The position numbers and the translations under genes were made by a program. A stretch of DNA of 61,345 nt from Verrucomicrobiota bacterium. Lineage in GTDB: Bacteria > Verrucomicrobiota > Verrucomicrobiia > Chthoniobacterales > UBA10450. Below the pieces are notes generated by a model. That model was not told the DNA's origin. It made no database searches and was given only the letters and a program-made list of their open reading frames with translations. Positions 8,046 through 15,666 of this stretch are shown piece by piece. The stretch spans positions 1-61,345 of the forward strand of contig QHRO01000247.1 in NCBI GenBank assembly GCA_003220155.1, written 5' to 3'. Numbering within the stretch: position 1 is the first letter of the stretch; each line of letters starts with the position of its first letter.

Positions 8046-8602
8046 TAAACCCCTTGGCGACCGATTGGCCAATTAAACAGCGTTCGGAGATTTGTAACGC
8101 AACCCAGCGACCGTTCGCCCCCGGCGAAGTCTTCTATACTCTGCTTTATCGCGAGGGCGATGGGTTCCGACGTGAAGATTTGAGCGAAGAAGCCTGGCGC
8201 AACCGCAATGAGAACATTCAGCCGTTCTCATTTTGGAAAACGAAATTCGAACCGGCGCCAGCACCGGCCCCCGAGCCGTTAGCCAAAGAAAACGCGGAGC
8301 AGCTTTTCCGGCGCCTGATCGTGGAAGCTGATCCGCCGGCGAACGCCTGTTTCGTTCTCGCTGTAATGCTCGAGCGTAAACGCGTGCTGAAACAAGTGCG
8401 CACCGAAAATACCAACGGAAGTCGTTTACTTATCTACGAGCATCGCGAAAACGGCGACGTCTTCATCGTGCGCGACCCGCAATTGCGTTTGAGTGAGCTC
8501 GAACGCGTGCAGGACGAAGTGGCAGCGCTGCTGGGCGCTGGCGCACCCAGGAGAAATGACGAAGCACGAATGACGAATGGCGAAAGAAGCACTTATGTCT
8601 GA
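8042..8602 (+). CDS. Hypothetical protein coupled to the Lpt permease
   Basis: A 186-residue soluble protein with no signal peptide or membrane segment. It starts in an ATGA overlap with the permease stop, so translation is probably coupled. It has a Pro/Ala linker (FEPAPAPAPEP) near residue 75 and a mixed alpha/beta C-terminal half. The early ICNATQRPF could be a cysteine-containing element. I do not recognise a named family. The last 20 or so residues (RRNDEARMTNGERSTYV) are read from a palindromic repeat that starts at 8554, so the natural C-terminus was probably replaced or extended by the repeat. Confidence 0.7.
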   Translation: MINPLATDWPIKQRSEICNATQRPFAPGEVFYTLLYREGDGFRREDLSEEAWRNRNENIQPFSFWKTKFEPAPAPAPEPLAKENAEQLFRRLIVEADPPANACFVLAVMLERKRVLKQVRTENTNGSRLLIYEHRENGDVFIVRDPQLRLSELERVQDEVAALLGAGAPRRNDEARMTNGERSTYV

Positions 8603-8688
8603 ATGACCAAAGAGCGTTCATAGTATCTCTTTTCGTCATTTCGATTTTGTCATTCCTTCGTCATTCGTCATTCGTGCTTCGTCATTTT
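8554..8688. repeat. Palindromic repeat, family H
   Basis: The left arm begins AATGACGAAGCACGAATGAC and the right arm ends GTCATTCGTGCTTCGTCATT, complementary over 24 bases around about 85 bases of AT-richer DNA. The left arm lies inside the preceding coding region and supplies its stop codon region. A partial copy with the same 20-base start is at 60244, and a looser relative at 56004. Confidence 0.85.
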
Positions 8689-8738
8689 TAGCTCCCATCC
8701 ACCTGCACTTTGCTCGGTTTTGTGAGAGAATTGTCTGA

Positions 8739-9764
8739 ATGGATACCGCGCTCCCCTGGTTCAAGGATGCCTTCCCGCTTTATCTCGCCCCGATGGCGGG
8801 TGTGACCGACAAGGTTTTTCGCCAAATCTGCAAGGGATACGGCGCAGACGTTCTGGTTACCGAATTCGTCTCTGCCGAAGGCGTCTTTCGACGCAATGAG
8901 CGTACCCGTGAATATCTCGACTTCGACCGAGGCGAGCGACCGCTTGGGGTTCAGCTCTTCGGTGCCGACGCCACTCACATGGCGGAGGCTGCCAAGCAGG
9001 TGGTCGATTGGGTTGCCCCCGATTTTATCGATCTGAATTTCGGGTGTCCGGTGCACAAAGTGGTCGCAAAAAACGGTGGCTCCGCCCTGTTAAAAGATTG
9101 TCCGACTCTTACCAGCGTAGCCGAAGCAGTTGTTGATGCCGTCGCTCCCCTGCCTGTCACGGCGAAGATTCGTATCGGTTGGGACGCGGATTCGATCAAT
9201 GCCGTGCGAGTTGCCGAAATTCTGCAGGGGTGTGGCATCGCGGCCCTGGCAGTGCATGGACGCACCCGCGCGCAAGGTTACTCTGGCGAAGCAGACTGGC
9301 GCGTCATTGGTGAAGTGGCACAGGCGGTAAGAATACCGATTATTGGCAATGGCGATCTGTTTTCACCCCGCGAAGTCGCGCGCCGGCGCGCGGAAACGAA
9401 AATTGCCGGCGTCATGATTGGTCGCGCCGCGATGAGTGCGCCATGGATTTTTCGGCAGATTAAACATTGTCTCGCGACTGGTGAGCTCTCACCAGCGCCC
9501 GAATTATCGGAGCGATGGGATGTGATCATCGAACATTGCCGCCGTCACGCCGAAAACTGGGGCGCTGAAGAACAAGCCATCCGCTCCATGCGGGCGCGAC
9601 TTATGGCCTATTCGAAGAATTTTCCGGAAGCAAAAGCACTGCGTGAAAAATTCCAACACGTCGCAACTCTGACCGATGTCGCACGAATGTGTGAAGAGCA
9701 CTTGGCAACAACCGCAACAATGAGTGACTTTGTAGGGCGGGCATTCCTGCCTGCCACCGCGTAA
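8739..9764 (+). CDS. dus: tRNA-dihydrouridine synthase (DusB-like)
   Basis: This FMN enzyme reduces uridines in tRNA to dihydrouridine with NADPH. The TIM-barrel start LAPMAGVTDKVFRQICKGYG binds FMN, DLNFGCPVHKV carries the catalytic Cys, and VHGRTRAQGYSG and GNGDLFS are the other flavin and tRNA motifs. It is 341 residues including a tail. The last residues FVGRAFLPATA are read from a family B palindromic repeat that also provides the stop codon, so the C-terminus is repeat-derived. The next gene starts 3 bases later with GTG. Assignment to DusB rather than other Dus types is from overall motif similarity. Confidence 0.92.
   Translation: MDTALPWFKDAFPLYLAPMAGVTDKVFRQICKGYGADVLVTEFVSAEGVFRRNERTREYLDFDRGERPLGVQLFGADATHMAEAAKQVVDWVAPDFIDLNFGCPVHKVVAKNGGSALLKDCPTLTSVAEAVVDAVAPLPVTAKIRIGWDADSINAVRVAEILQGCGIAALAVHGRTRAQGYSGEADWRVIGEVAQAVRIPIIGNGDLFSPREVARRRAETKIAGVMIGRAAMSAPWIFRQIKHCLATGELSPAPELSERWDVIIEHCRRHAENWGAEEQAIRSMRARLMAYSKNFPEAKALREKFQHVATLTDVARMCEEHLATTATMSDFVGRAFLPATA
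9731..9764. repeat. Half copy of family B palindromic repeat forming the 3' end of dus
   Basis: TGTAGGGCGGGCATTCCTGC is identical to the left part of the complete copy at 10286, whose ends are TGTAGGG and CCCTACA. Only the left half is present here. It is translated as the last 11 codons of dus. Confidence 0.7.
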
Positions 9765-9767
9765 CCC

Positions 9768-10139
9768 GTGAACGACAACCAACCAGCTAACGGAGTTAAG
9801 ATCGGTAACGAGAAGCTGATCAGGGTAACGGAAAATGCTGCTCGTCACCTGAGCTCGCTGCTCGAAAAACAAGGCCGGCGACAAGGCGCTTTACGTTTGG
9901 CCGTAATCGGTGGCGGTTGCTCTGGTCTGCAATATAAAATGGATCTCGTCGAAGGCCCGGCACCGCGCGACATCCTGGTTCAGTCATCCAATGTCCGGAT
10001 CGTGGTCGATCCCAAGAGCGCGCTCTTCGTCAGTGGTTCAGTCCTCGATTTCAGCGACGACCTGCAAAAAGGCGGTTTTAAAGTTACAAATCCGAATGCC
10101 GTCGCGCATTGCTCCTGCGGCGAAAGCTTCGCCGCGTAA
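9768..10139 (+). CDS. IscA/ErpA/HesB-type iron-sulphur cluster assembly protein
   Basis: An A-type Fe-S carrier of 123 residues. The three conserved cysteines are visible: GGGCSGLQY near residue 52 and HCSCGESF near residue 116. ALFVSGSVLDF and GFKVTNPNA are family-typical. It probably passes clusters to targets such as those of the respiratory chain. The GTG start lies 3 bases after the repeat-derived dus stop, so it is probably co-transcribed with dus. A SufR-like regulator lies elsewhere in the window, at 18.6 kb. ErpA versus SufA/IscA cannot be resolved from sequence alone. Confidence 0.92.
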   Translation: MNDNQPANGVKIGNEKLIRVTENAARHLSSLLEKQGRRQGALRLAVIGGGCSGLQYKMDLVEGPAPRDILVQSSNVRIVVDPKSALFVSGSVLDFSDDLQKGGFKVTNPNAVAHCSCGESFAA

Positions 10140-10208
10140 CCCAGTTATCGGCGAAACATTCTACGACCGCGGATTACGCGGATGACCCGGATAACGAAAA
10201 AAGCACCT

Positions 10209-10253
10209 GGAGGGGGGCTCCGCGAGCCCGGCGTCGCAGGAGCTCCGCCCTCT
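10209..10253. repeat. Short palindromic repeat (GGAGGGGGGCTCC type)
   Basis: GGAGGGGGGCTCC and GGAGCTCCGCCCTC arms surround GCGAGCCCGGCGTCGC. A looser relative is at 49969. It lies in the intergenic region before lexA. Confidence 0.55.
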
Positions 10254-10285
10254 AAACCTCCTCCATTCTCGATTCACCGCCGTCT

Positions 10286-10337
10286 TGTAGGGCGGGCATT
10301 CCTGCCCGCCACGGCAAGCGGGAACGCTTGCCCTACA
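10286..10337. repeat. Palindromic repeat, family B (complete copy)
   Basis: The ends TGTAGGGCGGGCATTCCTGC and GGAACGCTTGCCCTACA are complementary with inner hairpins. The half copy at 9731 and the GTAGGGCGGCGATCTCC copy at 18527 belong to the same family. It ends 27 bases before the lexA operator. Confidence 0.8.
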
Positions 10338-10364
10338 GAAAAATGGTCTCGCCAATGGCATTAA

Positions 10365-10378
10365 TGTTCATTTGAACT
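10365..10378 (+). promoter_or_regulatory. LexA box upstream of lexA (autoregulation)
   Basis: TGTTCATTTGAACT matches TGTTC-N4-GAACA except for the last base, and shares the core TGTTCATTTGAAC with the box before imuA. TTGAAC inside the box can act as a -35. A -10 17 bases later would overlap the upstream GTG (10394), favouring the ATG at 10415 as the start of lexA. Confidence 0.85.
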
Positions 10379-10393
10379 TGCGTCCGACCTAAT

Positions 10394-11065
10394 GTGTCGC
10401 ATCCTTTCCTTGAAATGCTGACCGATCGACAAAGAAGCGTGCTTGATTTTATCCAGAGCGAACAGCGCGAGAAAGGTATCACCCCCAGCACGCGCGAAAT
10501 CCAAAATCATTTTGGCTTCGCCAGCCAAACTTCGGTCATGCAATACATTTCTACCCTCGCACGCAAAGGATTTCTCGATCGTCACGCCCGCAAAGCGCGC
10601 GCTCTTGTCACCCCGGTGCAAAAAGTCCAGATCACCGATATACCGATTTACGGACAAATCCCGGCCGGCATGGCAACGTTGACCGAGCAAACCGTGCTTG
10701 GCCACGTTTCACTCGATAGCCGCTCAGCTAACGCATCGAAGAACGCGCGAACGTTTGCGCTGAAAGTGCGGGGCGATTCGATGGTGAATGCCCACATTCT
10801 CGACGGTGACATCGTGATTCTGGACGATCGCAAGGAAGCGCGAAACGGTGATATTGTGGCGGCATTGATCGATGGCGAGACAACCTTGAAACGTTTTGTC
10901 ATGGAACACGGGCGTCCTTATTTGCGAGCGGAAAACCCACGCTATCCGGATCAGCGCCCGGCTCATGATTTGCGGATTCAAGGCGTGATGGTGTCACTGA
11001 TTAGACGGCAGCCTAATGGCGGAACCAGACAAATTTCATCCGCTAAACACACTAAAGGACGCTAA
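10394..11065 (+). CDS. lexA: LexA SOS repressor
   Basis: A winged-helix repressor with self-cleaving S24 protease domain, 223 residues from GTG 10394, or 216 from the ATG at 10415 (MLTDRQRSVLDFI), which better matches family starts. The DNA-binding part is residues 8-75 (ITPSTREIQNHFGFAS). The cleavage site is Ala91-Gly92 (QIPAGMA), the catalytic Ser is Ser129 (RGDSM), and the Lys is Lys166 (TTLKRF). It is thus an intact, cleavable LexA that should respond to RecA filaments. It is preceded by its own operator and followed by a palindromic repeat and a separate imuA operator, so lexA and imuA can be transcribed separately. Confidence 0.95.
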   Translation: MSHPFLEMLTDRQRSVLDFIQSEQREKGITPSTREIQNHFGFASQTSVMQYISTLARKGFLDRHARKARALVTPVQKVQITDIPIYGQIPAGMATLTEQTVLGHVSLDSRSANASKNARTFALKVRGDSMVNAHILDGDIVILDDRKEARNGDIVAALIDGETTLKRFVMEHGRPYLRAENPRYPDQRPAHDLRIQGVMVSLIRRQPNGGTRQISSAKHTKGR

Positions 11066-11094
11066 AAGGGCCGCTGTCCGCGGACCGCTAATTT

Positions 11095-11217
11095 GGAACA
11101 CGGGCTTCTGGCCTGTGCGCCCAGCGGGTTTTCAACCCGCTGCCGTCGGTAACCAGACGCAGCTCGAAGTCAGCGGAGTGAAACTCCGCTGAGCGCACAG
11201 ACTGGAAGTCTGTGTTT
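11095..11217. repeat. Palindromic repeat between lexA and imuA
   Basis: GAACACGGGCTTCTGGCCTG pairs loosely with CAGACTGGAAGTCTGTGTTT, and inner hairpins CAGCGGGTTTTCAACCCGCTG and AGCGGAGTGAAACTCCGCT are nearly perfect. It occupies the spacer between lexA and the imuA operator and may isolate the two transcripts. Confidence 0.75.
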
Positions 11218-11228
11218 CAATACATAAA

Positions 11229-11242
11229 TGTTCATTTGAACG
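11229..11242 (+). promoter_or_regulatory. LexA box upstream of imuA-imuB-N
   Basis: TGTTCATTTGAACG differs from the consensus only at the last base and is 13/14 identical to the lexA operator. It lies 13 bases before the GTG at 11255 and 28 bases before the ATG at 11270, the same 28-base gap as the box before imuB-C. Confidence 0.85.
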
Positions 11243-11254
11243 TAGTATCTACTT

Positions 11255-11905
11255 GTGCCATTCTTGGGAATGGCGGCGAGCCGGCAAATTATCGATCTCC
11301 GCAATCTTTTGGCGGAACGCTTTCAGAATCCGCCCGCTGTCGCTGGCGGACAAATCCGCATTCCTTTTCTTGAGCGAGCGACCGATGGCGGTCTTCGTAA
11401 AGGTGCAATCACCGAAATCATCAGCACAAATGCGAGCGCGGGCTCGGCGCTGCTCATTCACAGCTTGCTGCAAATCGCACAACGCGATCGCTTTTTTCTC
11501 GCCCTCATCGATGGTCGCGATTCGTTCGATGTCCAATCTGTTGACACCGGCACGCTGCAACATTTGCTTTGGGTCCGTTGCGAGAAAGCAACCGAAGCGA
11601 TCAAAGCGGCCGATTTTCTTTTGCGCGACGGAAATTTCCCACTCGTCATCCTCGATCTCGTTTTAAATCCAGCGGAAGAATTGCGCCGCATTCCAGCGAC
11701 GAGCTGGTATCGCTTGCAACGATTGGTCGAGCCAGCGCCGACCGCGTTTGTGGTAATGAGCCGCCACAACATGGTGGCGAGCGCGCGCACTAAAATCGTG
11801 CTGGAGAACCGATGGACGCTTCCCGATTTATCCCGGGACAATCCGAGTGCGCAATTGCACTTCAAAGTCCGGCGGGCAAAAACAATCGCCTCAGCGTTGG
11901 GATAA
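11255..11905 (+). CDS. imuA: ImuA, RecA-like component of the mutasome
   Basis: A 216-residue ImuA/SulA-like protein with a RecA fold that works with ImuB and DnaE2 in damage-induced mutagenesis. It shows the typical N-terminal RIPFLERATDGGLRKGAITEI, a degenerate nucleotide loop TNASAGSALLIH near residue 60, and FFLALIDGRDSFD and FPLVILDLVLN as core strands. The ATG at 11270 (MAASRQIIDLR) is an alternative start and would fit the spacing seen at the other LexA-controlled gene. The stop is followed after one base by the ATG of imuB-N, so the two are translationally coupled. Confidence 0.88.
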   Translation: MPFLGMAASRQIIDLRNLLAERFQNPPAVAGGQIRIPFLERATDGGLRKGAITEIISTNASAGSALLIHSLLQIAQRDRFFLALIDGRDSFDVQSVDTGTLQHLLWVRCEKATEAIKAADFLLRDGNFPLVILDLVLNPAEELRRIPATSWYRLQRLVEPAPTAFVVMSRHNMVASARTKIVLENRWTLPDLSRDNPSAQLHFKVRRAKTIASALG

Positions 11906-11906
11906 A

Positions 11907-12476
11907 ATGTTCGCCACCATTTTGCTGCCGAATTTTTATCTGCAAGCGATCGCACGCCATCAGCCGAAATTACGGAAGCAACCGCTCGCTGTCCTCGACG
12001 CCACCGCGATGAAAGCGGTGATCCTGCAATTAAATGAAGCTGCCGAAAATGAAGGGGTCCGCGCTGGGATGACCCCCAGCCAAGCCCTGGCCCGCTGCCT
12101 TCACTTGGTCATCAAAGCGCGTGCGCGCGATTGCGAGCACCAACTCAGCGACATTTTGCTGCATCACGCCTTCATGCTTTCGCCGTTCGTAGAAGCGACC
12201 GCTCCCGGCGTCTGCACCGTCCAATTCATGCAATCAAATCGTCTCACCATCATCAAGGAACAGCGATCTCTAGACTGCCGCCTACGTCAAAAATTGCGAC
12301 ACCTGATTGACTCACTTGCCCGTTGCAACGTGATCGCGCGCGCCGGGATTGCGCAAAACCCGGACGCGAGTTTTCTCGCGGCCCACCGCGCCGAACCGGT
12401 GCTCGAGATTAAAGAGGCGAAGAAATTTCTCGCGCCGCTACCAATTGAAACGCTCGCGGTCGACGCGATCTCTTAA
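11907..12476 (+). CDS. imuB: ImuB, N-terminal half (palm/fingers-like part)
   Basis: A 189-residue protein equal to the first half of ImuB. FATILLPNFYLQAIARHQP is the Y-family beta1 region with the catalytic aspartates replaced, as in all ImuB. GVRAGMTPSQALARC is the fingers motif, and IARAGIAQNPDASFLAAHRA plus FLAPLPIETL are the end of the palm. A full ImuB continues into a helix-hairpin-helix thumb (WGIHTLGQLAAL). Here the frame ends with VDAIS and a TAA at exactly that boundary, and the missing part is encoded on the opposite strand at 3555-4724. The start one base after imuA argues for the native 5' end. Either two subunits assemble in trans, or this is a remnant of an inversion break. 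Confidence 0.87.
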   Translation: MFATILLPNFYLQAIARHQPKLRKQPLAVLDATAMKAVILQLNEAAENEGVRAGMTPSQALARCLHLVIKARARDCEHQLSDILLHHAFMLSPFVEATAPGVCTVQFMQSNRLTIIKEQRSLDCRLRQKLRHLIDSLARCNVIARAGIAQNPDASFLAAHRAEPVLEIKEAKKFLAPLPIETLAVDAIS

Positions 12477-12497
12477 CTAACAGGCGCGGATGAAAAA

Positions 12498-12600
12498 GCG
12501 GTCCCGCGGGACCGCACTCCAAAAGTTGACGCATGATTCGAGCCCGCTTTTCAATTCGCGAAGCGTTTTTGGAGTGCGCCAGCCGTGCTGGCGCTTTTGG
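12498..12600. repeat. Palindromic repeat directly after imuB-N
   Basis: It begins with a perfect 18-base palindrome (GCGGTCCCG/CGGGACCGC). Arms GCACTCCAAAAG and TTTTTGGAGTGC then enclose about 50 bases, followed by CGCCAGC/GCTGGCG. It marks the right end of the proposed inverted segment. A related TTTTGGA...TCCAAAA element is at 40588. Confidence 0.75.
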
Positions 12601-12629
12601 AACGAGCTCGTCGCGCTACCATGGTTTCG

Positions 12630-12794
12630 CTAATGCGCTTTTCCTAAGGCGTATCCAATCAGCAGGTCAAATGTGACAACACATAGAACGCCCACGAGCT
12701 TAAACAAACTAAATCCCCACTTTCGTCGATCCTGAAATTGAAAGCTAAAGGGCCAGCAAACAAGCCAGATTAAGGCGACGTTCGCAAGAATCAC
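12630..12794 (-). CDS. Possible small membrane protein
   Basis: A 54-codon frame from a GTG at 12794 to a TAG at 12630. It has two hydrophobic stretches (VILANVALIWLVCWPFSF and LVGVLCVVTFDLLIGYAL) separated by a basic QDRRKW. It is in the same frame as the upstream TPR gene, immediately after its stop codon (12825-12827), with no good ribosome site visible. It could be a small co-translated membrane protein or a decayed tail; no family recognised. Confidence 0.35.
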   Translation of the reverse strand: MILANVALIWLVCWPFSFQFQDRRKWGFSLFKLVGVLCVVTFDLLIGYALGKAH

Positions 12795-12824
12795 GCCGAG
12801 GATTAGTTTGTCGCGCCCCGTGAA

Positions 12825-15248
12825 TCAGCCGCCGGCGTAGTTCGGGTAGCGATCGCGCAATTGTTTGGCGACACGATCTGCTTCTTCCGTCTTGCCGGCG
12901 CGACGATAAGCATCCGCCGCCTTATTGAGCGCGCGTGGCGTGATGGCAGGGTCATCGTAGAGCAAGGCCACACCGGCGTAAGCTTTCCCCGCGTCTTCAA
13001 AGCGTTGGCGCTCGAACTGAACATCACCCGCTAACAACCGCGCTTCCGCATTGACCTTGCCTTCGGGCTGCAAGGTCATGATCTCAGCCGCAATTTTTTC
13101 GGCATCGTCCGGTTTATGCGCGGCAATTTTGGTGACGCCGAGCGCAAGCAGAGCTTTCACCTTCCCGGCTGCGTCGGTCGAGTTTTGCAAATAACGTGCG
13201 TACGCGTTTTCCGCTTGGTCGTAATGCTTTAGCTTACCGGCAACATCACCGAGGTAAAACCAGAAATCCGGCTTAACCCCGGCCGGATTTTCTATGCGCC
13301 CAAGAATGCCAAGATACTTTTCCGCCAACAAATAATTCTTGTTGTTATAATACTCGATGCCGAGCCATTCCAGCACTTCGGGGGGAACGTTGGCGTTGCC
13401 ACTGGAGGTAAGAAATGCATCAGCCTCGCTCGTGGCGGCCTTACGATCGCGCAGATAGTAGTGAGCTGAAATGATTCGAAGAGTAGCGGGGTTATAGTAT
13501 TGCTCCCGATTTAATCGTCGCGCCGCATCGAGGAAAGTGAGGGCACGTTTATATTCTTTGCCGTCAAACGCGGCCTTGCCGATGTAATAGTTGGCCTGCG
13601 CGACAGCGCTACTTTTTGGATATTCCTTGAGTAATTGCTGGAAGGCTTGTGCCATTTCCGGCGCGCGATTGAGCTCGCCCAGCAGCAACGCCTTTTGCTG
13701 AATGGCCGCCTCGCGTTCCTTCGCCTTCGGGTAATTCGAGATGAGAAAGTTCAGATCGGCGATGGCGCCGTCCATGTTATTACTTTGCTGGTAGGCGAGC
13801 GCCCGCTGAGTCAATGCGATGGGAGTCTGCGCATTATCCGGGAATGTCTTGATGAAGTAGCTGAACGCCTCGATGGCGGGAGCGGAATCTTTCATTTGCA
13901 CAGCGCACCAACCCAGTTTGTAAGCCGCTTCCGACCGCAAGTTCAACGCCAGTTGTGACGCACGGAGTTCCTCGTAAAACGGCGCCGCCTCCGCGAACTT
14001 TTGTTGCTTGTAGAGCGCTTCTGCTTTTAACAATTTCGCCTGGTCGGCCCGCTCGCTCGTAGGATTGGTTTTGAGATATTCATCGACTTCCACGATGACC
14101 GCGTTTGGGTCGGAATTGTAAATATTGATCAGACGTTGATAGCGCGCGTCCTTCGCTTCTTCCCGGTTGGGAAATTTTTCGATGATCTCGCGATAAATTC
14201 CTTCTGCTTCCTGGGTGTGGCCAAGTTGTCGTTGCGCGTTGCCGACAAGAAGCATCGTTTCCGCTTTCGCTTCCTCCGGTAATTGCCCGGCCGATTTTTT
14301 GTAATCCGAAATCACCTGGGCGAATTGTCCGGTTTGATATTCGAGACGAAGCAGGCCGGCTTGCGCGACCCCCTTCCATCGCCCGGAATCGGAAGCGGCG
14401 CGTCCTTTTTGCAGGAGAACACGCGCTTTTTCTGCCATCGCGCTGTCGATCTTGGCGCGATCGGCGACGGCAAGATCGAGCGCAATCAAACCCGCGCGAA
14501 CGGCTGCTTCGGCTTTCGCGGCCGGCTTTTCTGCCTCGGTCGCAAGCGCTTCATATTGCTTGAGGGCATCGGTCCGACGCCCACGCGCGAGTAACATCGC
14601 GCCGGCGGTGGTGCGCGCATCTTCGCGATACTGACTTTTCGCCTCAGCCACCTGGAGGTAAAGCATGAGAGCGTCATCCGCCCGTTTGCTACTTTCCAGG
14701 CACCGCGCTTCGAAATATTTGGCCGATAACGCAACCGAGGCGTCCTTCGAGTTTGCGGCTGCTTTGTGGAAGAGCGGTTGTGCGGCAGTGAAATCCTTTT
14801 GCGAGAAAGCAAGGACGGCGAGGGCGTAAGCTGCAGGGCCGGCAAATTCGCTGTCTCCAAATTCGTCGAGCAGCTTTTGGAAGTTGGTCCGAGCGAAACC
14901 GTTCTTCCCGAGTAAGCGATAGCTTTCGCCTAATCCAAAATAGGCATTAGCCCGGCCGGAGCCGCTCCTGTAATCACTCAAATACTTTTCGTACTCAGGA
15001 ATTGCCAGGTCGTACATCTTGCGCGCGAAAAGCGCATTGGCGTACTCAAGCTGACGTTTGTCAGTCGGTTGCTCTGGCGTCGACGGTTTTTCTTCGGGCG
15101 GCGAGGTCGCTTCATCTGCCGGCAGGGCGCGCGGAACCGGTGGTTCGTTCAAAGGCACGGCGCGACGAACTTCCTGCGCCAGGGCAACGTCGCTTACCCA
15201 CAGCAGCCCTGCCAAAAGCAAACCGGCATTGCGCCGGGATGATTTCAT
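12825..15248 (-). CDS. Periplasmic TPR protein of the Tol/Exb operon
   Basis: About 807 residues from the ATG at 15248 (MKSSRRNAGLLLAGLLWV), which begins a signal peptide ending near VALAQ. A longer frame to 15293 exists, but its N-terminus lies inside exbD. After a short Pro/Glu-rich segment, TPR-like repeats fill the whole protein (YANALFARKMYDLAIPEYEK, YKLGWCAVQMKDSAPAIEAF, AYRRAGKTEEADRVAKQLRD), like YbgF/CpoB or BamD-type proteins but much longer. The ATG overlaps the TGA of exbD, so it is coupled to the ExbB/ExbD motor and may be its periplasmic partner. A periplasmic location and role in envelope maintenance are inferred from this context. Confidence 0.82.
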   Translation of the reverse strand: MKSSRRNAGLLLAGLLWVSDVALAQEVRRAVPLNEPPVPRALPADEATSPPEEKPSTPEQPTDKRQLEYANALFARKMYDLAIPEYEKYLSDYRSGSGRANAYFGLGESYRLLGKNGFARTNFQKLLDEFGDSEFAGPAAYALAVLAFSQKDFTAAQPLFHKAAANSKDASVALSAKYFEARCLESSKRADDALMLYLQVAEAKSQYREDARTTAGAMLLARGRRTDALKQYEALATEAEKPAAKAEAAVRAGLIALDLAVADRAKIDSAMAEKARVLLQKGRAASDSGRWKGVAQAGLLRLEYQTGQFAQVISDYKKSAGQLPEEAKAETMLLVGNAQRQLGHTQEAEGIYREIIEKFPNREEAKDARYQRLINIYNSDPNAVIVEVDEYLKTNPTSERADQAKLLKAEALYKQQKFAEAAPFYEELRASQLALNLRSEAAYKLGWCAVQMKDSAPAIEAFSYFIKTFPDNAQTPIALTQRALAYQQSNNMDGAIADLNFLISNYPKAKEREAAIQQKALLLGELNRAPEMAQAFQQLLKEYPKSSAVAQANYYIGKAAFDGKEYKRALTFLDAARRLNREQYYNPATLRIISAHYYLRDRKAATSEADAFLTSSGNANVPPEVLEWLGIEYYNNKNYLLAEKYLGILGRIENPAGVKPDFWFYLGDVAGKLKHYDQAENAYARYLQNSTDAAGKVKALLALGVTKIAAHKPDDAEKIAAEIMTLQPEGKVNAEARLLAGDVQFERQRFEDAGKAYAGVALLYDDPAITPRALNKAADAYRRAGKTEEADRVAKQLRDRYPNYAGG

Positions 15249-15652
15249 TTTGCGGTCGCGAATGCGACGTTGGTAATTCCGGCCTCGCTGCAAATGTTGA
15301 GCACGTTAACCACGTTCTTATAAGCGCCGCCTTCATCGCCGCGAATCACCACTGCCTGTTCCGGATATAATTTCACCAGGTTCTGCAACAGATCACCCAG
15401 CTCCGAGCCTGTCATCGTCCGTCGATTGACGATCACGCTTCCATCGGTCTTCACATTCACGACCACATCGCCCGGCGGCGCTAGTTTCTCCTTTGCGGCC
15501 GATGCTTTCGGGACTTTGACATCGAGCTCGTTTTCGTTGCGCGCAGCGCTCCAGGTCAGCAAAAAGAAAATCAGCAGCAGCATTAAGACATCGACCAATG
15601 GGGCGAGCTGGATTCCGGGGTGCTGCAACGGGGCGCGGCTACGCAAATTCAT
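15245..15652 (-). CDS. exbD: ExbD/TolR-family biopolymer transport protein
   Basis: A 135-residue protein with a short cytosolic N-terminus, one membrane helix near residues 17-37 (LAPLVDVLMLLLIFFLLTW, containing the essential Asp of the family), and a periplasmic ExbD/TolR domain ending ICSEAGITNVAFATAK. With the upstream TolQ/ExbB homologue it forms a proton-driven motor. It follows exbB by 14 bases and overlaps the TPR gene. ExbD and TolR cannot be separated with confidence; the absence of TolA/TolB/Pal nearby leaves both open. Confidence 0.92.
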   Translation of the reverse strand: MNLRSRAPLQHPGIQLAPLVDVLMLLLIFFLLTWSAARNENELDVKVPKASAAKEKLAPPGDVVVNVKTDGSVIVNRRTMTGSELGDLLQNLVKLYPEQAVVIRGDEGGAYKNVVNVLNICSEAGITNVAFATAK

Positions 15653-15666
15653 TGGGCCGAGAGCAA

